DNA of 53,790 nt from Limiplasma sp964504385 (GCA_964504385.1 CAZDEF010000006.1:1-53790), one strand, 5' to 3'; positions 22,512 through 31,552 are shown, counted from the stretch's first letter. A program made the numbers and translations. Notes: generated by a model not told the origin, from the sequence alone.

Positions 22512-23075
22512 ATGCAGCCCAAGCCTTTTTCCTATCGGAAGCTGTTTTTCTCCATGCTGTCCATCAGCGCATTCACCTTCGGCGGCGGCTTCGTCATTAT
22601 CCCCCTGATGCGTAAGAAGTTCGTGGAAGAGTTGGGATGGCTGACCGAAGAAGACATACTGGACGTTGTCGCCATCGCGCAGTCCTCTCCCGGAGCCGTT
22701 GCCATGAACGTGGCCGCGCAGCTGGGCCGCCGTGCTGCGGGGAGGCGGGGCATGCTGTGCGCCATCATCGCCACCGTGCTGCCGCCGTTTGTGTGGATCA
22801 GCGTGATCTCCCTTTGCTACGATGCGTTCCGTACCTCTCCCATTGTGGATGCGTTCCTGCGCAGTATGCAGCCCGCCGTGGTCGCCGTCATCTTCTCAGC
22901 GGCGCTCTCCATGCTCAAGCCCATCCGCCAGCGCGGCAAAGCCTCCGGCTGGCTGATGTTCGCAGGCGGGCTGGCGCTTGGGCTTTCCGGTGTAAACGTC
23001 ATCTGGATCCTGCTGTGCGGCGCGGCATTCGGCGCTTTCACGGCGCTGTGGGAGGTGCGCAGGCATGCTGCTTGA
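22512..23075 (+). CDS. Chromate transporter family protein, first half-size subunit
   Basis: 187 residues, membrane protein, one CHR domain: FTFGGGFVIIPLMRKKFVEE followed by GWLTEEDILDVVAIAQSSPGAVAMN. Half-size chromate transporter proteins occur as gene pairs whose products have opposite orientation and together form a ChrA-like carrier. I start at Met 22512, which follows AAAGGAAG; the in-frame ATG at 22407 overlaps the divergent aro promoter. It overlaps the second subunit gene by 11 bases. Substrate may be chromate or sulfate-like anions; the family name alone does not prove chromate export. Confidence 0.9.
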   Translation: MQPKPFSYRKLFFSMLSISAFTFGGGFVIIPLMRKKFVEELGWLTEEDILDVVAIAQSSPGAVAMNVAAQLGRRAAGRRGMLCAIIATVLPPFVWISVISLCYDAFRTSPIVDAFLRSMQPAVVAVIFSAALSMLKPIRQRGKASGWLMFAGGLALGLSGVNVIWILLCGAAFGAFTALWEVRRHAA

Positions 23076-23625
23076 ACTGTTCTGGAGCTTCCTGAAAGTG
23101 GGTCTGTTCAGTTTCGGAGGCGGAATGGTCTCCATCACCCTGATCTCGCAGCAGGTGGTCAGCGAGAAGGGATGGCTCACCGCCAGCGCTTTCACCGACC
23201 TGATCGCCATTGCAGAATCCACCCCCGGCCCCATTGCCGTCAACGCCGCCACCTTCGTGGGCATGCAGCTGGGCGGAGTGATCGGTGCGGTGGTAGCCAC
23301 CACGGCGGCCGTTCTGCCGGGCTGCACTGCCGCGCTGCTCTTGAGCCTGCTTTATCAGCGCTACCGCAGGCTCACGCTGGTGCAGGGCGTGATGGACGGT
23401 TTGCGCCCCGTCATCGTTGCCAGCATCTTTGTAGGCGGACTGGCGCTCATGCAGAGCGCGCTGTTCACTGGCGGCGTCCTGCAGTTGAAAAACGTGGACT
23501 GGCTGTCTGTCGCCATTTTCGCCGTTGTGTTTGTGCTGGCGCAGAAAACCAAGCTCAGCGCTGTTTCGCTCATCGTGGGCGGCGGGCTGGCGGGCGGCAT
23601 GCTGCGGCTGCTGCTGGATATGTAA
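23065..23625 (+). CDS. Chromate transporter family protein, second half-size subunit
   Basis: 186 residues with one CHR domain (FSFGGGMVSITLISQQVV, GWLTASAFTDLIAIAESTPGPIAVN). About six membrane helices. It pairs with the preceding gene, and the 11-base overlap implies coupled translation and equal production. It ends at a bidirectional terminator. Confidence 0.9.
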   Translation: MLLELFWSFLKVGLFSFGGGMVSITLISQQVVSEKGWLTASAFTDLIAIAESTPGPIAVNAATFVGMQLGGVIGAVVATTAAVLPGCTAALLLSLLYQRYRRLTLVQGVMDGLRPVIVASIFVGGLALMQSALFTGGVLQLKNVDWLSVAIFAVVFVLAQKTKLSAVSLIVGGGLAGGMLRLLLDM

Positions 23626-23663
23626 AAAGCTTTGCGGTTGTTTTTTCAGCCGCAAAGCTTTTT
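23624..23663. terminator. Bidirectional terminator between chromate pair and rsmI
   Basis: AAAAAGCTTTGCGG pairs perfectly with CCGCAAAGCTTTTT (14 bp), T runs on both strands, between convergent genes. Confidence 0.88.
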
Positions 23664-23666
23664 GAT

Positions 23667-24527
23667 TCATGCCTCCGCCAACCGCTTCTTCACGTTCAGA
23701 CCGGCAGCCTTGACCGCATTTTTCCGTTCGCCTCTGGCGATCAGTTCTTCCGTGGCCTCGCGCAGGGTCAGCCCGCGCACAAGGCCGTCAAACAGCTGCG
23801 CTTCCAGCGACAGTTCGCTTCGGGCAGTCTCCGGCTGCGGAATGTCTGCCTCTGCCCATTTGAAAACAATGCAGTACTCGCCTTTCTCTGCCTTGGGATT
23901 GGCCTCGATATCCGCCAGCACATTCGCCACCGTGCCGCGCACGGTTTTTTCGTATCTCTTGGTCAGATCGCAGCTGGCAGAAACGAGCGTGCCGGGCAGC
24001 GTATCCCGAACTGCCTTGAGCAGATCCGCCACACGGTGCGGCGCTTCGTGCACCACAGCTAGTTTGGAATGGCGCGCCATGTCCAGCAGCTTTTCCTTCA
24101 GTTCGTTTTTCTGCCTGGGCAGGAAGCCGTAGAAGGTAAACTCCGTCATGTCAAAGCCGCTCACGCTGAGCGCAGAAGCCATCGCCGTGGGGCCGGGAAT
24201 GGCCAGCACCTCGATTCCCGCCTTCACCGCCTCCGATGTGAGAATGCTGCCGGGATCGCTGATGCAGGGCGTGCCCGCATCGGTGGTCACCGCCACATCA
24301 ATGCCTTCTTCCAGCATGCGCTGCACGATCTGCGCGGCCTTGCTGCGCTCGTTGTGCTCATGGCAGCTGGTGAGCGGCGTGTGGACCTCGAAGACGCTGA
24401 GCAGCTTTTGCGTCACGCGGGTATCCTCTGCGGCAATGAGGGATACGCTTTTCAGGGTCTCAATGGCTCGCGGCGTCATATCGCCCAGATTGCCGATCGG
24501 CGTAGCCACTACATACAGGGTGGGCAT
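23667..24527 (-). CDS. rsmI: 16S rRNA (cytidine1402-2'-O)-methyltransferase
   Basis: 286 residues of the tetrapyrrole-methylase fold: LYVVATPIGNLGDMTPRA at the N-terminus, AAEDTRVT, SCHEHNE, the SAM-binding TDAGTPCISDPG and the C-terminal helical tail. It methylates the ribose of C1402 in the 30S decoding centre. The gene lies directly downstream of rsmH (3 bases), whose product methylates the base of the same nucleotide. Length is normal. Confidence 0.96.
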   Translation of the reverse strand: MPTLYVVATPIGNLGDMTPRAIETLKSVSLIAAEDTRVTQKLLSVFEVHTPLTSCHEHNERSKAAQIVQRMLEEGIDVAVTTDAGTPCISDPGSILTSEAVKAGIEVLAIPGPTAMASALSVSGFDMTEFTFYGFLPRQKNELKEKLLDMARHSKLAVVHEAPHRVADLLKAVRDTLPGTLVSASCDLTKRYEKTVRGTVANVLADIEANPKAEKGEYCIVFKWAEADIPQPETARSELSLEAQLFDGLVRGLTLREATEELIARGERKNAVKAAGLNVKKRLAEA

Positions 24528-24530
24528 GGT

Positions 24531-25481
24531 TCAAGCGTCCTCCTGTTTCTTTTCAAACACACGCAGCTTGGCGCTGCGGGCGCGGGCATTATCGGCTGTT
24601 TCGTCCTTGGAAGGCTTCACAGCGCCGCCGGCCAATGCCTTGCCGACCGGCTTTTTGCCGCATACGCACACCGGCATCTTGGGCGGGCAGGTGCAGGGAT
24701 TCTGCAGTCTGCGGAAGGTATTCTTGGTGATGCGGTCTTCCAGCGAGTGGAACGTGATCACCAACAGCCTGCCCCCGGGGGCCAGCAGATCCACTAAATC
24801 GCACAGAGCCTGCTCCAGCGGTGCGAGCTCATCGTTCAGCGCAATGCGCACCGCCTGAAAGGTACGGCGCGCCGGGTGTCCGTCGTCCTTGCGGCGCACA
24901 GCCTTGGGGATGGCTGCATCCACCACGGCCACCAGATCGCCCGTGGTCAGAATGGGCTTCTGCGCACGCTTTTCCACAAACACCTGCGCGATGCGCGCCG
25001 CCCACTTTTCCTCGCCGTACTCTGTGAGAATACGGCGGAATTCCTCCTGAGTGATGCCGGCCAGATACTCCGCCGCCGTCATCCCCTGCGATTTATCCAT
25101 GCGCATGTCCAGCGGCGCATCCTCATGATAGCTGAAGCCACGCCCTCCCACATCCAGCTGATGGCTGCTCACCCCCAGATCCAGCAGCGCGCCGGTCAGC
25201 GCAGGGGCGCCCGCAGCGGCCAGCAGCGGCTTGGCATCATGAAAATTGCCATGAATGGCGTGGAAATTCGGGAAAGCCTTCAGCCGTTCGGAGGCCGCCG
25301 CAATGGCTTCCATGTCGCGGTCGATGCCGTACAGCGCAGCCGTTCCGCCCGACAGGCGCAGAATGCCTTCGCTATGGCCGCCGCCGCCCAGCGTACCGTC
25401 GGCATATACGCCGTCCGGTTGCGGATCCATCCACTCCATCACTTCGTCAAACAGAACGGGAATATGGTGAAAATGATTCAT
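24531..25481 (-). CDS. rsmH: 16S rRNA (cytosine1402-N4)-methyltransferase
   Basis: 316 residues. SAM-binding GTLGGGGHSEGIL, then LLDLGVSSHQLDV, AAEYLAGI, FQAVRIALNDEL and the late VITFHSLEDRI motif are all present. It methylates N4 of C1402 of 16S rRNA. The start is the ATG preceded by GGAGG; a longer frame to 25532 has none. It overlaps the stop of the upstream RdgB-like gene by 4 bases. The usual mraZ and ftsL neighbours of the division cluster are missing, so the gene has been relocated next to rsmI. Confidence 0.96.
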   Translation of the reverse strand: MNHFHHIPVLFDEVMEWMDPQPDGVYADGTLGGGGHSEGILRLSGGTAALYGIDRDMEAIAAASERLKAFPNFHAIHGNFHDAKPLLAAAGAPALTGALLDLGVSSHQLDVGGRGFSYHEDAPLDMRMDKSQGMTAAEYLAGITQEEFRRILTEYGEEKWAARIAQVFVEKRAQKPILTTGDLVAVVDAAIPKAVRRKDDGHPARRTFQAVRIALNDELAPLEQALCDLVDLLAPGGRLLVITFHSLEDRITKNTFRRLQNPCTCPPKMPVCVCGKKPVGKALAGGAVKPSKDETADNARARSAKLRVFEKKQEDA

Positions 25482-26110
25482 GCATCCTCCATTGGGGTCA
25501 TTCCAAGCGCAGTCACGATAAACCGTGTCCATGCTTGTTTGGTGCTGCCGGCAGAAGAAGGCTTATGCTCCACGCCGCGCTGCAGATAGTGCGTGCCGTC
25601 CAGCAGCAGCGAAAGCGAATCCAGCGGCCAGCCGGGGCGGCGCGCCTTGCAGGGCGTATCCGTCATCCAGAAAGCATTCCTGCGTCCCTCTTCCTGCGAT
25701 TTCATGAAAGTGCGCACACCTTCCGGGGTCTTCACGGCAAAGCCGTCGAGATAATACGCCAGCGTCTTTCCGCCCAGAGAATGGACGAGCTGCGCGTAGT
25801 ATTCGATCATTGCGTCGTCATCCAGCCGTGCGCCCTGCGGCGTGCGTATGTGCAGCCCCGGCTGTCGTGGATCCTCCAACGGCAGCGCGTCGAAATACAG
25901 GCCGGAATCATTGCAGATCACATACTCCGCATATCGGCCGTAGAAAGCCGCCTTGATGGCTGCATTCTCCGCAGGATCCTTCCCGGTTTCCTGCGGTTCT
26001 TCGTTGATGCCCAAGTCACGCAGCGTCACAAAGGTAACGGGGTAGCCTGATAGCACCTGCTCAAACAGCTGACGCTTGGCAGGATTGGTCGTGCCGATGA
26101 GGATCTGCAT
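25478..26110 (-). CDS. RdgB/HAM1-like non-canonical purine NTP pyrophosphatase
   Basis: 210 residues. The N-terminal IGTTNPAKRQLFEQVL and CNDSGLYFDAL match the first nucleotide-binding motifs of the ITPase family, and the central DDAMIEYYAQLVHSLGG, FAVKTPEGVRTF order is also familiar. The C-terminal half departs: I do not see the usual GFGYDPIF or SHR motifs, and WPLDSLSLLLDGTHYL is in their place. So the family is likely and the substrate uncertain. ATG follows AAGGAG by 8 bases. It is encoded between valS and rsmH. Confidence 0.75.
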   Translation of the reverse strand: MQILIGTTNPAKRQLFEQVLSGYPVTFVTLRDLGINEEPQETGKDPAENAAIKAAFYGRYAEYVICNDSGLYFDALPLEDPRQPGLHIRTPQGARLDDDAMIEYYAQLVHSLGGKTLAYYLDGFAVKTPEGVRTFMKSQEEGRRNAFWMTDTPCKARRPGWPLDSLSLLLDGTHYLQRGVEHKPSSAGSTKQAWTRFIVTALGMTPMEDA

Positions 26111-26137
26111 TCCGTCTGCTCCTTGTATAACAGCAAG

Positions 26138-26166
26138 CTGAGGCCCCTTGCAGAAAGAGGCCTCAG
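26138..26166 (-). terminator. Weak hairpin after valS
   Basis: On minus, CTGAGGCC pairs with GGCCTCAG (8 bp) after the valS stop; the following sequence (CTTGCTGTT) is only moderately T-rich, so termination may be partial. Confidence 0.4.
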
Positions 26167-26184
26167 GCTGTCGTTCTCTCCAGA

Positions 26185-28899
26185 TCAACCCTTCAGCTCG
26201 TTGATACGCGCCGTCAGGGATTCCAGCATGCTCGCGTTGGTCTTGAGCTTTTCCTTCTCCTGCTCCACCAGATGGGCGGGTGCCTTGGACAGGAAGCCGG
26301 GATTGTTCAGCTTGCCGTTTGCGCGCGCGATCTCGCCTTCGAGATTCTTCTTTTCCTTTTCCAGTCTGGCGATCTCCTTTGCGATATCCACCAGTTCGCC
26401 CAACGGGATGCGGATCTCGCCGGCGGCGCACACGGCGCTCACGATCTTCTCACCGGCCAGCGCATCCTTGCCGCCGATGGCCGCATCGCTCACATAGGCC
26501 AGGCGCTGCAGGTACGGCTCCGCCAGAGACAGCGTTTCTTCCCAGCCTGCTTCGGGAATCAGGGTGACATGCGTGCGCTTGCCGGCCTGCACGTTCATTT
26601 CGGCGCGCAGATTGCGGATGGCGCGGATCACATCCATCATGCCTTCCATCTGACGTTCTTCCGCAGCGAAGGTATACTCCGCCTTCACCTCGGGCCAGCG
26701 CGCGGTGATCAGCATGCCTTCATGCTCGGGCAGATGCTGATACACTTCTTCGGTAAGGTACGGCATGAAGGGGTGCAGCAGCTTGAGAATGCTTTCCAGC
26801 ACATACAGCAGCACGCCGCGCACATTGTTCTTCTGCTCCAGATCATCGCCCATCAGGCGGCCCTTGCTCAATTCGATGTACCAATCGCAGAACTCGCTCC
26901 ATGCAAAGTCGTAGATATTCTGCGCCGCAATGCCGAAGTCGCCGTCCTCCATATGGCTGGAGATCTCGGCAATGGCTTCGTTCAGGCGGCTCAGGATCCA
27001 CTTATCAGGCAGCTGCAGGCGGGCTGGGTCGATGGGTTCGCGGGTCTGGGTGTTCATGAGTACGAAGCGGGAAGCGTTCCAGATCTTGTTGGCAAAATTG
27101 CGGGCGCTTTCCACCTTTTCATCGGAATAGCGGGTGTCGTTGCCGGGGCTCACGCCCATCGCCAGCGAGAAGCGCAGCGCGTCCGCGCCGTACTTGTCGA
27201 TGATCTCCAGCGGATCCACACCGTTGCCCAAGCTCTTGGACATCTTCCGTCCCTGCTCGTCGCGCACCAAACCGTGGATGAGCACCGTGCTGAACGGCGT
27301 TTCGCCCATTTCTTCCACACCGCAGGTGATCATGCGGCTCACCCAGAAGGTGATGATATCGTAACCGGTCACCAGAATACCGGTGGGATAGAAGTACTTC
27401 AGATCCTCGGTCTGATCCGGCCAGCCCAGCGTGGAGAAGGGCCAGAGCGCGGAGGAGAACCAAGTGTCCAGCACATCCTCATCCTGATGGATGTGCGCGC
27501 TGCCGCACTTGGAGCAGCAGGTGGGGTCTTCGCGGCGCACCATCATCTCGCCGCAGTCGTCGCAGTACCACACGGGAATGCGGTGTCCCCACCACAGCTG
27601 ACGGCTGATGCACCAGTCGCGGATGTTCTCCATCCAGTTCATATACTGCTTGGTGAAGCGCTCCGGCACAAACTTGGTTTTGCCGCTGGTCACGGCCTCG
27701 ATCGCAGGCTTGGCCAAAGGCTTCATGTCCACGAACCACTGCTTGGAGACCATGGGCTCGATCGCCGTCTTGGAGTGACGGTAGCACACGCCCACTTCAT
27801 GCTTGATGGGCTCCACGGATTTGAGCAGGCCCAGCTCCGTCAGATCCGCCACGATGGCCTTGCGGGCTTCTTCGGTGGTCATGCCGGCATACTTGCCGCA
27901 GTCCAACACTTCGGGCTCGTTCTTGCTGGCCTTGCCGCTGGCGCGCAGCTCGTCGGCCGCAGCCTTGTCGGCAGCGCCGGTCATGTGGCCGTCGTAGGTG
28001 AACACGCGCACCAGCGGCAGATCGTGCCGCTGCCCCACTTCGTAGTCATTGGGGTCATGCGCAGGGGTGATCTTCACCACGCCGGTGCCCTTTTCCATAT
28101 CGGCGTGCTCATCGCACACGATGGGGATTTCCTTGTTGATGAGCGGCAGCACCACATGGCAGCCATGCAGATGCGCATAGCGGGGGTCATCGGGGTTGAT
28201 GGCCACGGCGGTATCGCCCAGCATGGTCTCGGGGCGGGTGGTGGCCAGCTCCAGCATCTCGCCGGTCTCCTTCACCGGATAAAGCAGATGCCAGAAGTTG
28301 CCGTCCATTTCCTTGTGCTCCACCTCGGCGTCCGAAATGGCGGACTGGCACTTGGGGCACCAGTTCACCAGACGGTTTCCGCGGTAGATGAGTCCTTTTT
28401 CATACAGGCGGCAGAAGGTCTCGCGCACGGCCTTGGAGCAGCCCTCATCCATGGTGAAGCGTTCGCGGCTCCAGTCGCAGCTAATGCCCATGCGGCGCTG
28501 CTGATGGACGATGCGTCCGCCGTATTCCTTCTTCCACTCCCATGCGCGCTTCAGGAAGCCTTCGCGGCCCAAGCTCTGCTTCGTCAGACCTTCCTCGGCC
28601 ATGGCCGCCACGATCTTCACTTCTGTGGCGATCGCGGCATGGTCGGTGCCCGGCAGCCACAGGGTGGGGTCGCCCTTCATGCGGTGGTAGCGGATGGGCG
28701 CGTCCTGCAGGGTGCAGTCCATGGCGTGACCCATGTGCAGCTGACCGGTGATGTTGGGCGGGGGCATCACGATCGTGAAGGGCTTCTTGCCCTCCACGCG
28801 CTTGGCCTCGAAAGCGCCGCTTTCCTCCCACATTTTGTACAGTTTATCTTCAATCGCTTGAGGATTGTACACTTTTTCCATTTCAAACTCAGGCGTCAT
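26185..28899 (-). CDS. valS: Valyl-tRNA synthetase
   Basis: 904 residues, a normal length. Class I signatures HMGHAMD (residues ~56-62) and KMSKSLGN are intact; the connective editing domain, Cys-rich zinc motif (CDDCGEMMVRREDPTCCSKC), tRNA-binding helical domain and the C-terminal coiled coil (EIARLEKEKKNLEGEIARA) are visible. It charges tRNA-Val and edits Thr-tRNA. ATG follows GGGAGG. It lies 30 bases after serS with no terminator between, so the serine T-box leader also governs it. Confidence 0.97.
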   Translation of the reverse strand: MTPEFEMEKVYNPQAIEDKLYKMWEESGAFEAKRVEGKKPFTIVMPPPNITGQLHMGHAMDCTLQDAPIRYHRMKGDPTLWLPGTDHAAIATEVKIVAAMAEEGLTKQSLGREGFLKRAWEWKKEYGGRIVHQQRRMGISCDWSRERFTMDEGCSKAVRETFCRLYEKGLIYRGNRLVNWCPKCQSAISDAEVEHKEMDGNFWHLLYPVKETGEMLELATTRPETMLGDTAVAINPDDPRYAHLHGCHVVLPLINKEIPIVCDEHADMEKGTGVVKITPAHDPNDYEVGQRHDLPLVRVFTYDGHMTGAADKAAADELRASGKASKNEPEVLDCGKYAGMTTEEARKAIVADLTELGLLKSVEPIKHEVGVCYRHSKTAIEPMVSKQWFVDMKPLAKPAIEAVTSGKTKFVPERFTKQYMNWMENIRDWCISRQLWWGHRIPVWYCDDCGEMMVRREDPTCCSKCGSAHIHQDEDVLDTWFSSALWPFSTLGWPDQTEDLKYFYPTGILVTGYDIITFWVSRMITCGVEEMGETPFSTVLIHGLVRDEQGRKMSKSLGNGVDPLEIIDKYGADALRFSLAMGVSPGNDTRYSDEKVESARNFANKIWNASRFVLMNTQTREPIDPARLQLPDKWILSRLNEAIAEISSHMEDGDFGIAAQNIYDFAWSEFCDWYIELSKGRLMGDDLEQKNNVRGVLLYVLESILKLLHPFMPYLTEEVYQHLPEHEGMLITARWPEVKAEYTFAAEERQMEGMMDVIRAIRNLRAEMNVQAGKRTHVTLIPEAGWEETLSLAEPYLQRLAYVSDAAIGGKDALAGEKIVSAVCAAGEIRIPLGELVDIAKEIARLEKEKKNLEGEIARANGKLNNPGFLSKAPAHLVEQEKEKLKTNASMLESLTARINELKG

Positions 28900-28929
28900 G
28901 TCTTTTCCTCCCTCAGTCGGATGATTGGC

Positions 28930-30216
28930 TTACTTCTTCGGCACCAGCTTTTCCACGCCGCCCATGTAGGGACGCAGCGCCTCAGGCACCTTCACCGTGC
29001 CGTCCGCGCACAGATTGTTTTCCAAGAAAGCGATCAGCATGCGGGGCGGAGCCACCACCGTGTTGTTCAGGGTGTGGGCAAGGTACTTCTTGCCGTTGTC
29101 ATTGATACGGATGCGCAGACGGCGGGCCTGAGCATCGCCCAGATTGGAACAGCTACCCACTTCAAAGTACTTCTTCTGGCGGGGAGACCACGCCTCCACA
29201 TCGCAGGACTTCACCTTCAGGTCGGCCAGGTCGCCGGAGCAGCATTCCAGCGTGCGCACGGGAATATCCAGCGAACGGAACAGATCCACCGTGTTCTGCC
29301 ACAGTTTATCGTACCACATTTTGGAATCTTCAGGCTTACACACCACGATCATTTCCTGCTTTTCGAACTGATGGATGCGATACACGCCGCGCTCCTCAAT
29401 GCCATGCGCGCCCTTCTCCTTGCGGAAGCAGGGAGAGTAGCTAGTCAGCGTCTGGGGCAGTTTTTCAGCAGGAATGATCTGATCGATAAACTTACCGATC
29501 ATGGAATGCTCTGACGTGCCAATCAGGTACAGATCCTCGCCCTCGATCTTGTACATCATCGCTTCCATCTCGGCGAAGCTCATCACGCCGGTCACCACGT
29601 CGGAACGGATCATGAAGGGCGGCACGCAGTAGGTGAAGCCGCGGTCGATCATGAAATCGCGCGCATAGGAGATGACGGCGGAGTGCAGGCGGGCAATATC
29701 GCCCATGAGGTAATAGAAGCCGTTGCCGGCCACACGGCGGGCGGAATCCAGATCGATGCCGTCGAAGCGCTCCATGATATCGGTGTGGTAGGGCACTTCA
29801 AAATCCGGCACGACAGGCTCGCCGTAGCGCTGGATCTCGACATTTTCGCTGTCATCCTTGCCAATGGGCACAGTGGGATCGATGATATTGGGAATCTTCA
29901 TCATGATCTGCTTGATTTTCTCGGCCAGCTCACTCTCCTTGGCCTCGCATTCCGCCAGACGGGCAGACTGCTCATTCACCTGCTGCTTGATCTTCTCGGC
30001 CTCTTCCTGCTGGCCCTTGGCCTTCAGGATGCCAAACTGACTGGACAGCTTGTTGCGGTTGGAGCGCAGGGTATCCGCCTCCTGGATGATGGCGCGGTTT
30101 TCGGCGTCCAGTGCGATCACCTCGTCCACCAGGGGCAGCTTGTGATCCTGAAACTTGTTTTTGATGTTCTGACGAACGATGTCGGGGTTTTGACGCAGAA
30201 ACTTGATATCAATCAT
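28930..30216 (-). CDS. serS: Seryl-tRNA synthetase
   Basis: 428 residues. N-terminal long antiparallel coiled coil (~30-100), then class II motifs: motif 2 with PCFRKEKGAHGIEERGVYRIHQFEK and motif 3 ending in NNTVVAPPRMLIAFLEN. It charges tRNA-Ser (and tRNA-Sec if present). The GTACGTTTC-type T-box leader precedes it. Start is ATG 30216, behind AGAGGGA. Co-transcribed with valS. Confidence 0.97.
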   Translation of the reverse strand: MIDIKFLRQNPDIVRQNIKNKFQDHKLPLVDEVIALDAENRAIIQEADTLRSNRNKLSSQFGILKAKGQQEEAEKIKQQVNEQSARLAECEAKESELAEKIKQIMMKIPNIIDPTVPIGKDDSENVEIQRYGEPVVPDFEVPYHTDIMERFDGIDLDSARRVAGNGFYYLMGDIARLHSAVISYARDFMIDRGFTYCVPPFMIRSDVVTGVMSFAEMEAMMYKIEGEDLYLIGTSEHSMIGKFIDQIIPAEKLPQTLTSYSPCFRKEKGAHGIEERGVYRIHQFEKQEMIVVCKPEDSKMWYDKLWQNTVDLFRSLDIPVRTLECCSGDLADLKVKSCDVEAWSPRQKKYFEVGSCSNLGDAQARRLRIRINDNGKKYLAHTLNNTVVAPPRMLIAFLENNLCADGTVKVPEALRPYMGGVEKLVPKK

Positions 30217-30254
30217 TGTGTTCGTCCCTCTCTTTTCTTTGTATGGTCGAAAAC

Positions 30255-30500
30255 AAAAAAGCCCCTCTCGTCCTCCAAAGGACGGAGCAGCTCCGTGGTA
30301 CCACCTTTTTTCGCAGCCCGTGCGAGGGACTGCCTCTTTGCGCTGTAACGTGCGCGCACGGCGGGGCTAACGGCCTTGCTCGTCCGCTTCACTCCGCGCC
30401 CTCCCAGACGACCTTCCGTTTTCCGCTCTGCCGGATCCTCTTGCAGCCGGTGGAGACTCCTCTCTTGGGCAGCGGAGAAACGTACTCCTTCTGTTCGACG
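30255..30500 (-). promoter_or_regulatory. T-box leader of serS-valS
   Basis: On minus the leader contains GGTGGTACCACGG (30291-30305), the T-box sequence that pairs with uncharged tRNA ends, an AAGGAGTACG motif (30481-30490) fitting the AGTA loop of stem I, and a terminator GCTCC-GTCCT-TTGG-AGGAC-GAGA-GGGGC followed by six T at 30255-30260. I could not assign the specifier codon with certainty; serine is expected from the first gene. Confidence 0.85.
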
Positions 30501-30508
30501 GGCGATAC

Positions 30509-30546
30509 ATCACAGGGCCGCCTGAACCCTCAAGCAGCCCTGTGAT
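30509..30546 (-). terminator. Hairpin after rpmF
   Basis: On minus, ATCACAGGGCTGC pairs with GCGGCCCTGTGAT (one G-U) with a 12-base loop, just after the rpmF stop. There is no T run, so it may be an RNA stabiliser or processing site, or the base of the T-box leader. Confidence 0.5.
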
Positions 30547-30558
30547 ATCAGAATGCGA

Positions 30559-30750
30559 TTAGGCATTCTCCTTCTCGGTCATATCGATGACCTGAACGCC
30601 GTTGTAATAGCCGCAGTTCTTGCAAACGCGGTGGGCCAGCTTCTTTTCGTGGCACTGGGGGCACTCGACGATGCCGGGCAGCTCCAGCTTCCAGTTAGCG
30701 CGACGCTTACGGCCACGGGCCTTGGACACTTTTCCCTTGGGAAGAGCCAT
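30559..30750 (-). CDS. rpmF: 50S ribosomal protein L32
   Basis: 63 residues starting MALPKGKVSKARGRKRRA, with the zinc ribbon CPQC and CKNC (C+ type). The ATG follows GAGGAGGTG. The upstream gene is yceD, the conserved pair found in most bacteria. A long (about 190 base) 5' leader separates it from a perfect promoter. Confidence 0.97.
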   Translation of the reverse strand: MALPKGKVSKARGRKRRANWKLELPGIVECPQCHEKKLAHRVCKNCGYYNGVQVIDMTEKENA

Positions 30751-30949
30751 GGTTACACCTCCTCGTTCCTGTTGCCCGGAAAACCGGGCTTCAAAAATCG
30801 TCCGCTTGCGCGAACCTGACTCCGGGGAGAAGTGTAGCAAACGTGCACGGCTGTGCGACCGCCTTGCCCATCTGTCCCGGCCAGATAGCAAATTCATTGC
30901 CTGATCTGCACCCTGCAGCGCATAGCTCTACACGGCGCGATCATTTTGT

Positions 30950-30978
30950 ATTATATGATGTGCGGCTTCCTTTGTCAA
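30950..30978 (-). promoter_or_regulatory. Consensus promoter of rpmF
   Basis: On minus, TTGACA, 17 bases, TATAAT: both hexamers match the housekeeping consensus exactly. It lies between yceD and rpmF, giving rpmF expression independent of yceD, with a roughly 190-base untranslated leader in which I see no known r-protein binding structure. Confidence 0.93.
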
Positions 30979-31016
30979 GCCTTTTTTCGCGTTTGACACG
31001 CTACATTCGCGCTTTT

Positions 31017-31538
31017 TTACTGCGGTTTTTCTTCGCTGTCCTCCAGCAGATCCGCCAAGCCTTCAAATGGGCGGTAGGTGCCCTGCGGCTCCTGCGCTTC
31101 CTCGGCCCACACGGTATCGTGCTCGTTCCATGCCGTCAACCCCACGCCGCCGGTGCAGTCACCGCCGCACTGGAAACGCATGGGCATATTGAGCAGCACC
31201 AGCGTCAGCGTCATGTGATCCAGCGGCAGCTGCTTGCCCTCGTAGCGGAAGCAGCCGTCTTCTTCCTCGTTCGCATCCTTGCGGAAGGTCTCCTGAAAGC
31301 TCACCTGAACCGGCGCGCTGGCTTCCTCTAGGCAGAGGGCGCAGGGGGCATGGGCGACGGTCTGCAGTTCGCCCTTGAGCGTGACCACATCCTCCAGCAC
31401 GGAGTAGGTGCCCTGCATGTGCACGGGATCAAAGCGGACGGTATCGCCGTTCACATCCTGCGCGGCCAGCTTCACCACCGTTTCAAAGGGGAAGTCCTCC
31501 ATCGGGCGCACAAAGGCCTTGGTGACGTCCAGAATCAT
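31017..31538 (-). CDS. yceD: YceD/DUF177 family protein
   Basis: 173 residues. The CALC pair in APCALCLEEASAPVQVSFQE and the later acidic tail are typical of DUF177, which is linked to 23S rRNA accumulation and large-subunit assembly in other bacteria. A second Cys pair (CGGDC) near residue ~130 may complete a metal site. The start is the ATG following GGAGGA; an upstream in-frame ATG at 31556 falls in the ribosome site. It is encoded immediately upstream of rpmF, as in many genomes. Confidence 0.9.
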   Translation of the reverse strand: MILDVTKAFVRPMEDFPFETVVKLAAQDVNGDTVRFDPVHMQGTYSVLEDVVTLKGELQTVAHAPCALCLEEASAPVQVSFQETFRKDANEEEDGCFRYEGKQLPLDHMTLTLVLLNMPMRFQCGGDCTGGVGLTAWNEHDTVWAEEAQEPQGTYRPFEGLADLLEDSEEKPQ

Positions 31539-31552
31539 GGTGTGTTCCTCCT

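Noticed and set aside
26272..29514. 1080-codon open frame on plus across valS and serS
   Set aside because: Antisense shadow of two certain synthetase genes, produced by high GC.
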